From Actinocrinis sp035653575 (GTDB lineage: Bacteria > Actinomycetota > Actinomycetes > Streptomycetales > Catenulisporaceae), in the NCBI RefSeq assembly GCF_035653575.1, contig NZ_DASRBQ010000119.1, positions 11,838 through 75,837 on the forward strand: DNA of 64,000 bases, in the 5' to 3' direction. The notes under the pieces were generated by a model. The model was not told the origin of the DNA. It made no database searches and saw only the letters and a program-made list of their open reading frames with translations. This document shows positions 8,896 to 16,395 of the stretch, in pieces (the stretch's first letter is position 1; each line of letters starts with the position of its first letter). Position numbers and translations under genes: made by a program.

Positions 8896-9287
8896 TGCTC
8901 TACCTCGACACCTCGGCCGCGGCAAAGCTGGTGAAGGATGAACGCGAGTCCGCTCAACTCGCGATCTTCATCACGACCAGACTCGGCGAGCCGCTGGTCT
9001 CCTCCGCGCTCATCTACCCGGAACTGATCCGGGCAGTGAACCGGGTAGACCCCGGGCTTTCGGCACGCGCCGTCTCACTGCTCCAGCGGATCATGACCGT
9101 GCCGATGGCGACGGACATCGTACTGTCCTCGGCGACGGTCGGGAACCCGCTGCTGCGCACGCTCGATGCCATCCATCTCGCCACCGCGCTGACCATCGCC
9201 GAAGAGGTTAGTTCGTTCATCACGTACGACAAACGCCTTGCGGAGGCGGCCGCGACGGCCGGTCTCAACATCGAAGCGCCCGAGTGA
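8895..9287 (+). CDS. VapC-type PIN-domain toxin ribonuclease
   Basis: 130 residues with the PIN-domain acidic set: D5 (LYLDTSAAAK), E43 (YPELIRA), D91 (TLDAIHLATAL) and D112 (TYDKRL). These bind Mg2+ or Mn2+ for RNA cleavage, usually of tRNA or rRNA loops. It is coupled to the antitoxin by a 1-nt overlap. It ends only 10 nt before ruvC, so ruvCAB transcription may now run through this module. Confidence 0.9.
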   Translation: MLYLDTSAAAKLVKDERESAQLAIFITTRLGEPLVSSALIYPELIRAVNRVDPGLSARAVSLLQRIMTVPMATDIVLSSATVGNPLLRTLDAIHLATALTIAEEVSSFITYDKRLAEAAATAGLNIEAPE

Positions 9288-9297
9288 TCGGCATCGA

Positions 9298-9876
9298 GTG
9301 AGAGTCCTCGGCGTGGACCCGGGGCTGACGCGGATGGGCGTCGGCGTGGTCGAGGGACGCATCGGCGCGCCGCTGTCGATAGTGGCCGCCGGAGTGGTGC
9401 GCACGCCCGCCGACGAGCCCATCCACCGGCGACTGCTCTCGATCGACGAGCAGATCAGCGAGTGGCTGGACACGTACAAGCCCGACGCGGTCGCCGTGGA
9501 GCGTATGTTCGCGCAGGAGGGCGTTCGTACGATCATGGGCACCGCGCAGGCAGCGGGGATCGCCATGGTGGCCGCCGCGAAGCGCGGGCTACCCGTCGCG
9601 ATGCACACGCCGAGCGAGGTCAAGGCCGCGATCACCGGTGACGGGCGGGCGCAGAAGGAACAGGTCGCCGCCATGGTGGTAAGGATCCTGAAGCTAGCCG
9701 AGGCGCCCAAGCCGGTCGACGCCACCGACGCGCTCGCCCTCGCGATCTGCCACGTCTGGCGCGGCGGCGCGGCCGATCGGATCGCCGAAGCGCTGCAACG
9801 CCAGGGAGTGTCGCTGCCCTCCGGTAACGTGCCGATGCACAGGGAACGTGGACGGCGGAAGGGCGGCTTCAGATGA
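9298..9876 (+). CDS. ruvC: Holliday junction endonuclease RuvC
   Basis: 192 residues with the RuvC acidic residues D7 (GVDPG), E68 (AVERMF), D141 and D144 (DATDALALAI). It resolves Holliday junctions made by recombination, together with RuvAB. The GTG at 9298 is chosen because conserved sequence (MRVLGVDPG) begins there; the frame is open further upstream into the toxin gene. The C-terminus is basic. Confidence 0.95.
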   Translation: MRVLGVDPGLTRMGVGVVEGRIGAPLSIVAAGVVRTPADEPIHRRLLSIDEQISEWLDTYKPDAVAVERMFAQEGVRTIMGTAQAAGIAMVAAAKRGLPVAMHTPSEVKAAITGDGRAQKEQVAAMVVRILKLAEAPKPVDATDALALAICHVWRGGAADRIAEALQRQGVSLPSGNVPMHRERGRRKGGFR

Positions 9877-9913
9877 GCGGCGTGCGGAAACTGCCAGCGT
9901 CCGGCGGCGCCGC

Positions 9914-10552
9914 GTGATCGCCTTCGTCGAGGGCCAGGTCGACGCGCTCGCCCCGGACGCGGCGGTGGTCAAGGTCGGCGGGGTCGGGCTGCTCGTGCAC
10001 TGCGCGCCCGGCACGCTCGCGCAGCTGACGGTCGGTCAGCAGGCCCGCCTGGCCACGAGTCTGATCGTGCGTGAGGATTCGCTCACCCTCTACGGCTTCG
10101 CGGACGATGACGAGCGCACCGTCTTCGAGCTGCTGCAGACCGCCAGCGGAGTCGGTCCCCGGCTCGCGCAGGCCATGCTGGCCACACACCGCCCGGACAC
10201 GCTGCGCACCATCTTCGCCACCCAGGACCAAAGGGCGCTGACACTGGTGCCCGGCATCGGGCCGAAAGGCGCGCAGAAGCTGCTGATCGAGCTCAAGGGC
10301 CGGCTCGGCGCACCCAGCGGCGCGGCCGCGCAGGGCGCCTCCGGCGGTCCGGCGGCCGGCAGCGCCGCGCCCGGCGTCACGCCCTGGCGCGGCCAGCTGC
10401 TCGAAGCCCTGACCGGCCTCGGCTGGACCGCCCGGGACGCCGAGGCCGCGCTCGCCGACGTCGAGCCGGTCGCCGCCGAGGCCGAGGCCCGCGGCGAGAG
10501 CCCGCAACTGCCCGTCCTGCTGCGCGCCGCACTGCGCAGCCTGAAGCGATAA
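9914..10552 (+). CDS. ruvA: Holliday junction branch migration subunit RuvA
   Basis: 212 residues beginning at a GTG (MIAFVEGQV). An N-terminal OB fold is followed by helix-hairpin-helix motifs (ASGVGPRLAQAML and VPGIGPKGAQKLLIELKGRL), then an Ala/Gly-rich linker and the C-terminal domain III that contacts RuvB. It lies 37 nt after ruvC and 18 nt before ruvB, in the normal operon order. Confidence 0.95.
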   Translation: MIAFVEGQVDALAPDAAVVKVGGVGLLVHCAPGTLAQLTVGQQARLATSLIVREDSLTLYGFADDDERTVFELLQTASGVGPRLAQAMLATHRPDTLRTIFATQDQRALTLVPGIGPKGAQKLLIELKGRLGAPSGAAAQGASGGPAAGSAAPGVTPWRGQLLEALTGLGWTARDAEAALADVEPVAAEAEARGESPQLPVLLRAALRSLKR

Positions 10553-10570
10553 CCGGCGGGGGAGAGCGCA

Positions 10571-11677
10571 ATGGCCAACGAGCCGCGGCTGATGGACGCG
10601 AGCGCGGACAACGACGAGCGCGCCGCCGAGGCGGCGCTGCGCCCCAAGTCGCTCGCCGACTTCGTGGGCCAGCGCAAGGTGCGTGAACAGCTCGAACTGG
10701 TGCTGCACGCGGCCAAGGGCCGCGGCACCGCGCCCGACCACATCCTGCTGGCCGGCCCGCCCGGGCTCGGCAAGACCACCCTCGCGATGATCATCGCCGC
10801 CGAGCTCGGCGTGCCGATCCGGATCACCTCGGGTCCCGCCATCCAGCACGCCGGCGATCTGGCCGCCATCCTCTCCTCACTGGCCGACGGCGAGGTGCTC
10901 TTCCTCGACGAGATCCACCGGATGTCCCGGCCCGCCGAGGAGATGCTCTACATGGCGATGGAGGACTACCGAGTCGACGTCATCGTCGGCAAGGGCCCCG
11001 GCGCGACCGCCATCCCCTTGGAACTTCCACCGTTCACCCTCGTCGGCGCGACCACCCGCTCCGGCCTGCTTCCCGCCCCGCTGCGCGACCGCTTCGGCTT
11101 CACCGGGCACATGGAGTTCTACGAATCCGAGGACCTGGAACGGGTCGCGCACCGCTCCGCGCGGCTGCTCGGCGTGGACATCGAGCCCGAAGGCGCCGCG
11201 GAGATCGCCTCCCGCTCCCGCGGCACCCCGCGTATCGCCAACCGGCTGCTGCGCCGCGTGCGGGACTTCGCGCAGGTCAGAGGGGACGGCCGGGTCACCC
11301 TCGACGCAGCGCGGGCCGCGTTGGAGGTCTACGAGGTGGACGAGCGCGGCCTCGACCGGCTGGACCGGGCCGTGCTCGGCGCGTTGTTACGCCTTTTCAA
11401 CGGCGGCCCGGTCGGCCTGTCCACCCTCGCCGTCGCCATCGGCGAGGAGACCGACACGGTCGAGGAGGTCGCCGAACCGTTCCTGGTCAGGCAGGGTTTG
11501 CTGGCCCGCACCCCGCGCGGCCGTATCGCCACCGCCGCGGCCTGGGCGCACCTCGGGCTGCCGATGCCGGCCGGACCGGCGCCGGGCGGCGCGGCCTGGA
11601 ATCAGACCTTCCCGGGCCAGGCCGCACCGGGGCAAGCCGGGCTATTCGGCGATGATCCAGGCAACCCGGGCGTGTAA
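10571..11677 (+). CDS. ruvB: Holliday junction branch migration helicase RuvB
   Basis: 368 residues. AAA+ motor with Walker A GPPGLGKTT (62-70), Walker B LFLDEIHR, and the RuvB arginine-finger region (TRSGLLPAPLRDRFG). The C-terminal winged helix (DRLDRAVLGALLRLFNGGPVG) binds DNA. Residues after about 335 form a Pro/Gly/Ala tail longer than in E. coli. A GGGGGAGAG ribosome site precedes the ATG. Confidence 0.97.
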   Translation: MANEPRLMDASADNDERAAEAALRPKSLADFVGQRKVREQLELVLHAAKGRGTAPDHILLAGPPGLGKTTLAMIIAAELGVPIRITSGPAIQHAGDLAAILSSLADGEVLFLDEIHRMSRPAEEMLYMAMEDYRVDVIVGKGPGATAIPLELPPFTLVGATTRSGLLPAPLRDRFGFTGHMEFYESEDLERVAHRSARLLGVDIEPEGAAEIASRSRGTPRIANRLLRRVRDFAQVRGDGRVTLDAARAALEVYEVDERGLDRLDRAVLGALLRLFNGGPVGLSTLAVAIGEETDTVEEVAEPFLVRQGLLARTPRGRIATAAAWAHLGLPMPAGPAPGGAAWNQTFPGQAAPGQAGLFGDDPGNPGV

Positions 11678-11845
11678 TCGGACGCTGTAATGAGCGTCGG
11701 GTGACGATGCCGCCACCTGGTCTCATTGTTTCGTGCGGGTATGAGCGCATAGACTCCGCGTGACCTGGAGTGCCTGCGCGCTCCGCGCAGACGATCGCCA
11801 CCGCGTCGAACCGTGGGACGGTCCCGATAGGACAGCCGATAAATC

Positions 11846-12277
11846 GTGAACCTACTGCTGATCTACATCGTCGTCATCGGCGGCGTCTTCATCTTCATGA
11901 CCAGCCGCGGCAACAAGAAGCGGCAGGCCCAGGCGGCGCAGTTGCAGAACGCGCTCACGCTCGGCGCGGAGGTCCGCACCATCGGGGGACTGGTCGGCGA
12001 GGTCGTCGAGGTGACCGACGAGCACGTGGTCGTCGAGACCACCCCCGGCGTGCGGCTCAAGTTCGTCAAGTCCGCCGTGGCCGGGGTCGTGGCGCCCGCC
12101 GAGCCCGAGACCGAGGAGCCGGCGGAGGGCGAGGAGCCCGAGGCGCTGACCGGCGAGAGCGCCGACGAGCACGAGCCCGAGGCCGCGGCCGAGCCGCAGG
12201 ACGAGGTGCCCGCGGGTGCCCAGGAGACCGCGGCGGAAGAGGAGCTGCACACCGCTTCTCCCGCCACGAAGCGGTAG
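11846..12277 (+). CDS. yajC: Preprotein translocase accessory subunit YajC
   Basis: 143 residues. A single N-terminal membrane helix is followed by the YajC core (TLGAEVRTIGGLVGEVVEV, VVVETTPGVRLKFVKSAVAGVV) and a 50-residue Glu/Ala-rich acidic tail. It forms the auxiliary Sec complex with SecD and SecF and assists ATP- and PMF-driven secretion. It starts at a GTG. A strong terminator lies between it and secD. Confidence 0.92.
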   Translation: MNLLLIYIVVIGGVFIFMTSRGNKKRQAQAAQLQNALTLGAEVRTIGGLVGEVVEVTDEHVVVETTPGVRLKFVKSAVAGVVAPAEPETEEPAEGEEPEALTGESADEHEPEAAAEPQDEVPAGAQETAAEEELHTASPATKR

Positions 12278-12296
12278 CACGACGAGGTAGACCATC

Positions 12297-12315
12297 CCGC
12301 CGCGCGGCGGTTTTT
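12297..12315 (+). terminator. Intrinsic terminator between yajC and secD
   Basis: The palindrome CCGCCGCGCGGCGG (12297-12310) is followed directly by five T (12311-12315), 19 nt after the yajC stop. This is the best-formed rho-independent terminator in the window, and it separates yajC from secD. Confidence 0.7.
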
Positions 12316-12511
12316 CGGCCGGTTCCCGGGGATCGCGGCTGAGAATCGCCGAAGAATTCTCCGCGGGCGGGAAACGCCGGACGGTGCGCAACCGTCCCAA
12401 GCACGGCACCGCCCGGACTTCGCCGGGCCGCCCGCCGCTCAACCGGCCGGCGGGTCCGCGAAGCCTGGGAACGGCCGTGTCGAGACCGTGATGACACAGG
12501 AGAAGTGCAAC

Positions 12512-14425
12512 GTGGCTGCGAGGAAGACCCGGAGCGGGAGGCGCTCCGGGGCCCGTAGGTGGGTGGCCGGAGGGGCGGGGCAGGGACCCTGGCGGCCGCT
12601 GGCGTTGTTGGCGGTCCTCGTCGTGGCGCTGTACGCCACCATGTTCGGGACCGGGAACACCAAGCCGCACCTGGCGATCGACCTGGCCGGCGGCACCAGC
12701 GCGGTGTTCACCGCCAGCCCGGCGCCCGGCACGAACACCATCCCGGCCGGGGCGATGGGCACCGCGGTCACCATCATGAGCGAGCGCGTCAACGCGTTCG
12801 GCGTGTCCGAGGCGCAGGTCTCCCAGCAGGGCTCGAACACCATCCAGGTCGAGATCCCGGGCCACAACTCGCAGACCCTTGTCGACCAGGTCGGCCGGAT
12901 GGCGCTGCTGTACTTCCGGCCGGTGATCCAGTCGGCGGCCGCGAGCGCGATGGCGAGCACGTCCCCGTCGCCGTCCGCGTCCGGCAGCCCCGCGCCCTCG
13001 GCCTCCTCGTCGGCCAAGGCCTCTTCCTCCGCCGCGCCGAAGGCTTCCGCGTCGGCCAGCGCCAAGGCCTCGGGCCAGGCCGAGAAGCTGACCACGCTCA
13101 AGGACGCCGCGAGCTCGAGCACCAGCCCCGCGGCCTCCGCGTCGAGCACGGCGAAGGCGTCCGCTTCCGCGACGCCGAGCGCCTCCTCCTCGGCCAGCAC
13201 GGCCGCCTCGGCTTCGGAGAGCAAGGCCGCCGCCACCTTCGCGACCCTCAACTGCGCGAGCAAGACGGTCGCCAACGCCGCGGCCAAGGCCGCCGCCAAC
13301 GCGCTGCCGAGCGACTACGTGGCCACCTGCGATAAGGACAACACGGCCAAGTACCTGCTCGGCCCGGCTGAGGTCGCCGGCACCGACGTCAAGAGCGCCA
13401 GCGCCACCCCGGTGATGGCCGGGCAGACGGTGACCAGCAACTGGCAGATCAACCTGACCTTCGACGCCAAGGGCACCAGCGAGTTCGCCACCGCCACCCA
13501 GCAGCTCTACCAGCAGTACACCAGCCAGAGCGGCAGCGGCCAGTTCGCGATCGTGCTCGACGGCGTGGTCGAGTCGGCCCCCGCGGTCAACCAGGGCGCC
13601 ATCACCGGCGGCCAGGCACAGATCACCGGCACCTTCTCGCAGACCGACGCGGACAACCTGGCCACCGTCCTGAACTACGGCGCGCTGCCGCTGCGGTTCG
13701 ACATCTCCCAGGTCTCCATCGTCTCCCCGACCCTCGGCGGGCACGAGCTGTCCGGCGGCCTGCTGGCCGGCGCCGTCGGCCTCGGGCTGGTGTTCCTGTA
13801 CGTGATCTTCTACTACCGGGGTCTGGCCTCCATCGCGATCTCCAGCTTGATCGTCGCGGCGCTGCTGACCTACTCCTCGGCGGTGCTGCTCGGCCCGCTG
13901 ATGGGCTTCACGCTCTCGCTGGCGGGCGTCGCCGGTCTGATCGTGGCCATCGGTATCACCGCGGACTCCTTCGTCGTGTTCTTCGAACGACTGCGAGACG
14001 AGGTGCGCGAAGGCCGCACCCTGCGCACCGCGGTCGAACACGGTTGGCACCGGGCCCGGCGCACGATCATCGCCTCGGACTTCGTCTCCTTCCTGGCCGC
14101 GGCGGTGCTGTACCTGATGTCCATCGGCTCGGTGAAGGGCTTCGCCTTCACCCTGGGCCTGACCACGGTGATCGACATCGTGGTGGTGTTCCTGTTCACC
14201 AAGCCGCTGATCACCCTGGCGGCCAGGAGCGAGTTCTTCGGCGGCGGGCACAAGTGGTCCGGCCTCGATCCGGAACGGCTCGGCGGCACCAGGATCGCGT
14301 TCCGCGCCCCGGCGGGCGCAGGTGGCAAGCGGATGACCATCGCCGAGCGGCGCCGGGCCGCCGAGCAGGCCGCCGCCGACGCGAACGGCGTGCAGAGCGA
14401 CGAGACGAAGCGGGTGGATGTCTGA
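12512..14425 (+). CDS. secD: Protein translocase subunit SecD
   Basis: 637 residues from the GTG at 12512, preferred over in-frame ATG codons because AGGAG lies 9 nt upstream. A first membrane helix (about 25-45) and the DLAGGT motif lead into the periplasmic P1 domain. P1 is interrupted at about residues 150-245 by a low-complexity Ala/Ser insertion. The P1 head then resumes (FDAKGTSEFA), and five C-terminal helices carry the GITADSFVVFFERLRDEVREG motif. With SecF it uses the proton motive force to pull preproteins across the membrane. Its stop overlaps the secF ATG by 1 nt. Confidence 0.93.
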   Translation: MAARKTRSGRRSGARRWVAGGAGQGPWRPLALLAVLVVALYATMFGTGNTKPHLAIDLAGGTSAVFTASPAPGTNTIPAGAMGTAVTIMSERVNAFGVSEAQVSQQGSNTIQVEIPGHNSQTLVDQVGRMALLYFRPVIQSAAASAMASTSPSPSASGSPAPSASSSAKASSSAAPKASASASAKASGQAEKLTTLKDAASSSTSPAASASSTAKASASATPSASSSASTAASASESKAAATFATLNCASKTVANAAAKAAANALPSDYVATCDKDNTAKYLLGPAEVAGTDVKSASATPVMAGQTVTSNWQINLTFDAKGTSEFATATQQLYQQYTSQSGSGQFAIVLDGVVESAPAVNQGAITGGQAQITGTFSQTDADNLATVLNYGALPLRFDISQVSIVSPTLGGHELSGGLLAGAVGLGLVFLYVIFYYRGLASIAISSLIVAALLTYSSAVLLGPLMGFTLSLAGVAGLIVAIGITADSFVVFFERLRDEVREGRTLRTAVEHGWHRARRTIIASDFVSFLAAAVLYLMSIGSVKGFAFTLGLTTVIDIVVVFLFTKPLITLAARSEFFGGGHKWSGLDPERLGGTRIAFRAPAGAGGKRMTIAERRRAAEQAAADANGVQSDETKRVDV

Positions 14426-15549
14426 TGGCCGGGCGCGATTCCCTCGGAAACCGCCTCTACCGGGGCGAGGTCTCCTACCAGATCGTCGGCCGGCGCCGGC
14501 GCTGGGCCGCGATCTTCGGCATCGTGCTGCTGCTGTCCGTCCTCGGCCTGGTCGTGCGCGGACTGCACTTCAGCGTCGACTTCAAGGGCGGCTCGGTGAT
14601 CACCGTGCCGAGCGCGACGCTCAGCAGCGACCGGGCCGCCTCGATCGCCGAGGCCGACGGCGTGCCCGCGCCGACCGTGCAGGTGCAGCAGGTCGTCAAC
14701 GGCGGCCGCCAGGTCACCGTGACCACCACGACGATCTCCTCCAAGACCCTGGAGAAGCTGACCTCGGATCTGGCCAAGGAAGCCGGAATCGACCCGACCA
14801 AGGTCACCAACGAGCTGGTCGGCGCGAGCTGGGGGCACGACGTCTCCACGGCCGCGGTCGAGGCCCTGCTCATCTTCCTGGCGCTGCTGGCCGTGTACCT
14901 GGCCCTCTTCTTCGAGTGGAAGATGGCCCTCGCCGCGCTGACCTCGCTGGTCAACGTCATCGTGATCACCGTGGGCGTGTACGCCTGGTCCGGGCTCGAG
15001 GTCTCGCCGACCACCGTCGTCGGCTTCCTGACCATCCTCGGCTACGCGATGTACGACGCGGTCGTCGTGTTCGACAAGGTCAAGGAGAACAAGCGGCAGC
15101 TGGTCGACCAGAACAAGATGGGTTACGGCCCGGCGGCCAACCTCGCCGTCAACCAGACCCTGGTGCGTTCGGTCAACACCTCGCTGATCGCGCTCATCCC
15201 GGTCGCCTCGCTGCTGCTCGGCGGTACCGTCTCGCAGGCCGCGGTGCTCCAGGACCTGGCGCTCGCGCTACTGGTCGGTATCGGCGCCGGTACCGTCTCC
15301 TCGATCCTGGTGGCCACCCCGACGCTGGTGTGGCTCAAGGAGCTCGAGCCCGCGGTGCGCGCGCAGGAGCAGCGGCTCGCGGCGAAGGCCGCGGCGGACG
15401 CCAAGGCCGGCAAGGTGCCCGCGGCGGTGGTCGTCGCGGAGCAGGCCGAGCCGCAGGACGCGAAGCCCGCGGCGGCGGGAGCCTCGGCGGCCGGGGCGCG
15501 TCCGCGCAACCAGCCGGTGCGCAACCAGCCGCGGTCCAAGCGCCGCTGA
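14425..15549 (+). CDS. secF: Protein translocase subunit SecF
   Basis: 374 residues. Six membrane helices with the family motifs VDFKGGSV (first periplasmic loop), GYAMYDAVVVFDKVKEN and NQTLVRSVNTSLIALIPV. It pairs with SecD and is translationally coupled to it by a 1-nt overlap. The C-terminal 60 residues are Ala-rich and basic and lie in the cytoplasm. A GC-rich hairpin follows the gene. Confidence 0.95.
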   Translation: MAGRDSLGNRLYRGEVSYQIVGRRRRWAAIFGIVLLLSVLGLVVRGLHFSVDFKGGSVITVPSATLSSDRAASIAEADGVPAPTVQVQQVVNGGRQVTVTTTTISSKTLEKLTSDLAKEAGIDPTKVTNELVGASWGHDVSTAAVEALLIFLALLAVYLALFFEWKMALAALTSLVNVIVITVGVYAWSGLEVSPTTVVGFLTILGYAMYDAVVVFDKVKENKRQLVDQNKMGYGPAANLAVNQTLVRSVNTSLIALIPVASLLLGGTVSQAAVLQDLALALLVGIGAGTVSSILVATPTLVWLKELEPAVRAQEQRLAAKAAADAKAGKVPAAVVVAEQAEPQDAKPAAAGASAAGARPRNQPVRNQPRSKRR

Positions 15550-15576
15550 GCGCCGCCGCCTAGTTAACAGGCCCAG

Positions 15577-15640
15577 GCCCGGGTACTGCCCCCGCTCGTC
15601 GTTCTCGACGTGAGGGTCCGGTACCCGGGCGGTCTGCTTT
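15577..15640 (+). terminator. Hairpin terminator between secF and apt
   Basis: Perfect 10-bp arms GCCCGGGTAC (15577-15586) and GTACCCGGGC (15621-15630). The loop contains a second small stem (GTCG/CGAC). A short T-run (15637-15641) follows. It probably ends the secDF transcript just before the apt promoter. Confidence 0.6.
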
Positions 15641-15652
15641 TCGAGCTGGCAC

Positions 15653-15658
15653 TACAGT
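15653..15658 (+). promoter_or_regulatory. -10 box for leaderless apt transcript
   Basis: TACAGT ends 6 nt before the GTG start of apt, and no ribosome site is visible. This predicts a transcript starting at or next to the start codon. Confidence 0.45.
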
Positions 15659-15664
15659 GGCCCC

Positions 15665-16198
15665 GTGATTGCTGAGCTGCTCGCCTCGCGCATCCGGGAT
15701 GTGCCCGACTACCCGAAGCCGGGCATCGTCTTCAAGGACATCACCCCGCTGCTCGCCGACCCCGCGGCGTTCCGCGCGATGACCGGCGAGTTCGCCCGGC
15801 AGGCCCGGGTGGCCGGGGCGACCAAGGTGGTCGGGCTCGAGGCGCGCGGCTTCATCCTGGCCGCGCCGGTGGCCGTGGAGGCCGAGATCGGGTTCATTCC
15901 GGTGCGCAAGGCCGGCAAGCTGCCCGGGGCGGTGTTCGCGGTCTCCTATGCGCTGGAGTACGGCGAGGCGACCCTGGAGATCCACCAGGACTCGTTCCAG
16001 CCCGGCGACCGGGTGCTGATCGTGGACGACGTGCTGGCCACCGGCGGCACGGCCGCGGCCGCCGTCGAGGCGATCCGGCAGTGCGGCGCCGAACCGGTGG
16101 GCGTCTCGGTGCTGATGGAGCTCGGCTTCCTCAGCGGCCGCGACCGGCTGGCCGCGGAGAGCCCGCAGCTGCCCGTGACCGCGTTGCTGACCGTCTAG
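15665..16198 (+). CDS. apt: Adenine phosphoribosyltransferase
   Basis: 177 residues, the normal length. It converts adenine and PRPP to AMP in purine salvage. The PRPP-binding motif VLIVDDVLATGGT (117-129) and the N-terminal YPKPGIVFKDITPLL block are diagnostic. The start is a GTG, likely on a leaderless mRNA. apt directly before relA is conserved in actinobacteria. The TAG stop falls inside the first unit of a 16-bp tandem repeat. Confidence 0.96.
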   Translation: MIAELLASRIRDVPDYPKPGIVFKDITPLLADPAAFRAMTGEFARQARVAGATKVVGLEARGFILAAPVAVEAEIGFIPVRKAGKLPGAVFAVSYALEYGEATLEIHQDSFQPGDRVLIVDDVLATGGTAAAAVEAIRQCGAEPVGVSVLMELGFLSGRDRLAAESPQLPVTALLTV

Positions 16199-16290
16199 AT
16201 CGAACACTGCCTAGATCAAACACTGTCTAGATCAAACACTGTCTAGATCCAACATCGTCTAGATCGAAAACCGTCTAGATCCAATCTTCA
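16195..16290. repeat. 16-bp tandem repeat array between apt and relA
   Basis: Six head-to-tail 16-bp units start at 16195, 16211, 16227, 16243, 16259 and 16275. Units 2 and 3 are identical (CTAGATCAAACACTGT), units 1, 4 and 5 differ at one to four positions, and unit 6 keeps only the first half. Every unit begins CTAGATC, and five sit in a TCTAGATC context. The array is AT-rich for this genome and ends just before the predicted relA promoter. Confidence 0.92.
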
Positions 16291-16313
16291 TCCGCGGCGC
16301 CGCCCGGCACCGC

Positions 16314-16319
16314 TAGGAT
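16314..16319 (+). promoter_or_regulatory. Predicted -10 box of relA
   Basis: TAGGAT, giving a start site near 16326 and a leader of about 70 nt. The repeat array would then occupy roughly -35 to -130 relative to the start site. No good -35 hexamer is present, consistent with activator dependence. Confidence 0.4.
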
Positions 16320-16395
16320 GGAGCTAAAGGCCCGGAATCTTGAGGCGGCGCACCCCGTTGACCCCATGACATGACCGGGACAGGGAGGTAGTCGC

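Noticed and set aside
8587..9287. Toxin-antitoxin pair as part of a mobile element
   Set aside because: No transposase, inverted repeats or target-site duplication were found at its borders.
11852..14251. 799-codon minus-strand ORF opposite yajC/secD
   Set aside because: Shadow of the real genes; it spans an intergenic terminator and has no recognisable domain.
16195..16290. Short repeats considered as a CRISPR array
   Set aside because: Units are 16 bp and contiguous without unique spacers, and no cas genes are near.
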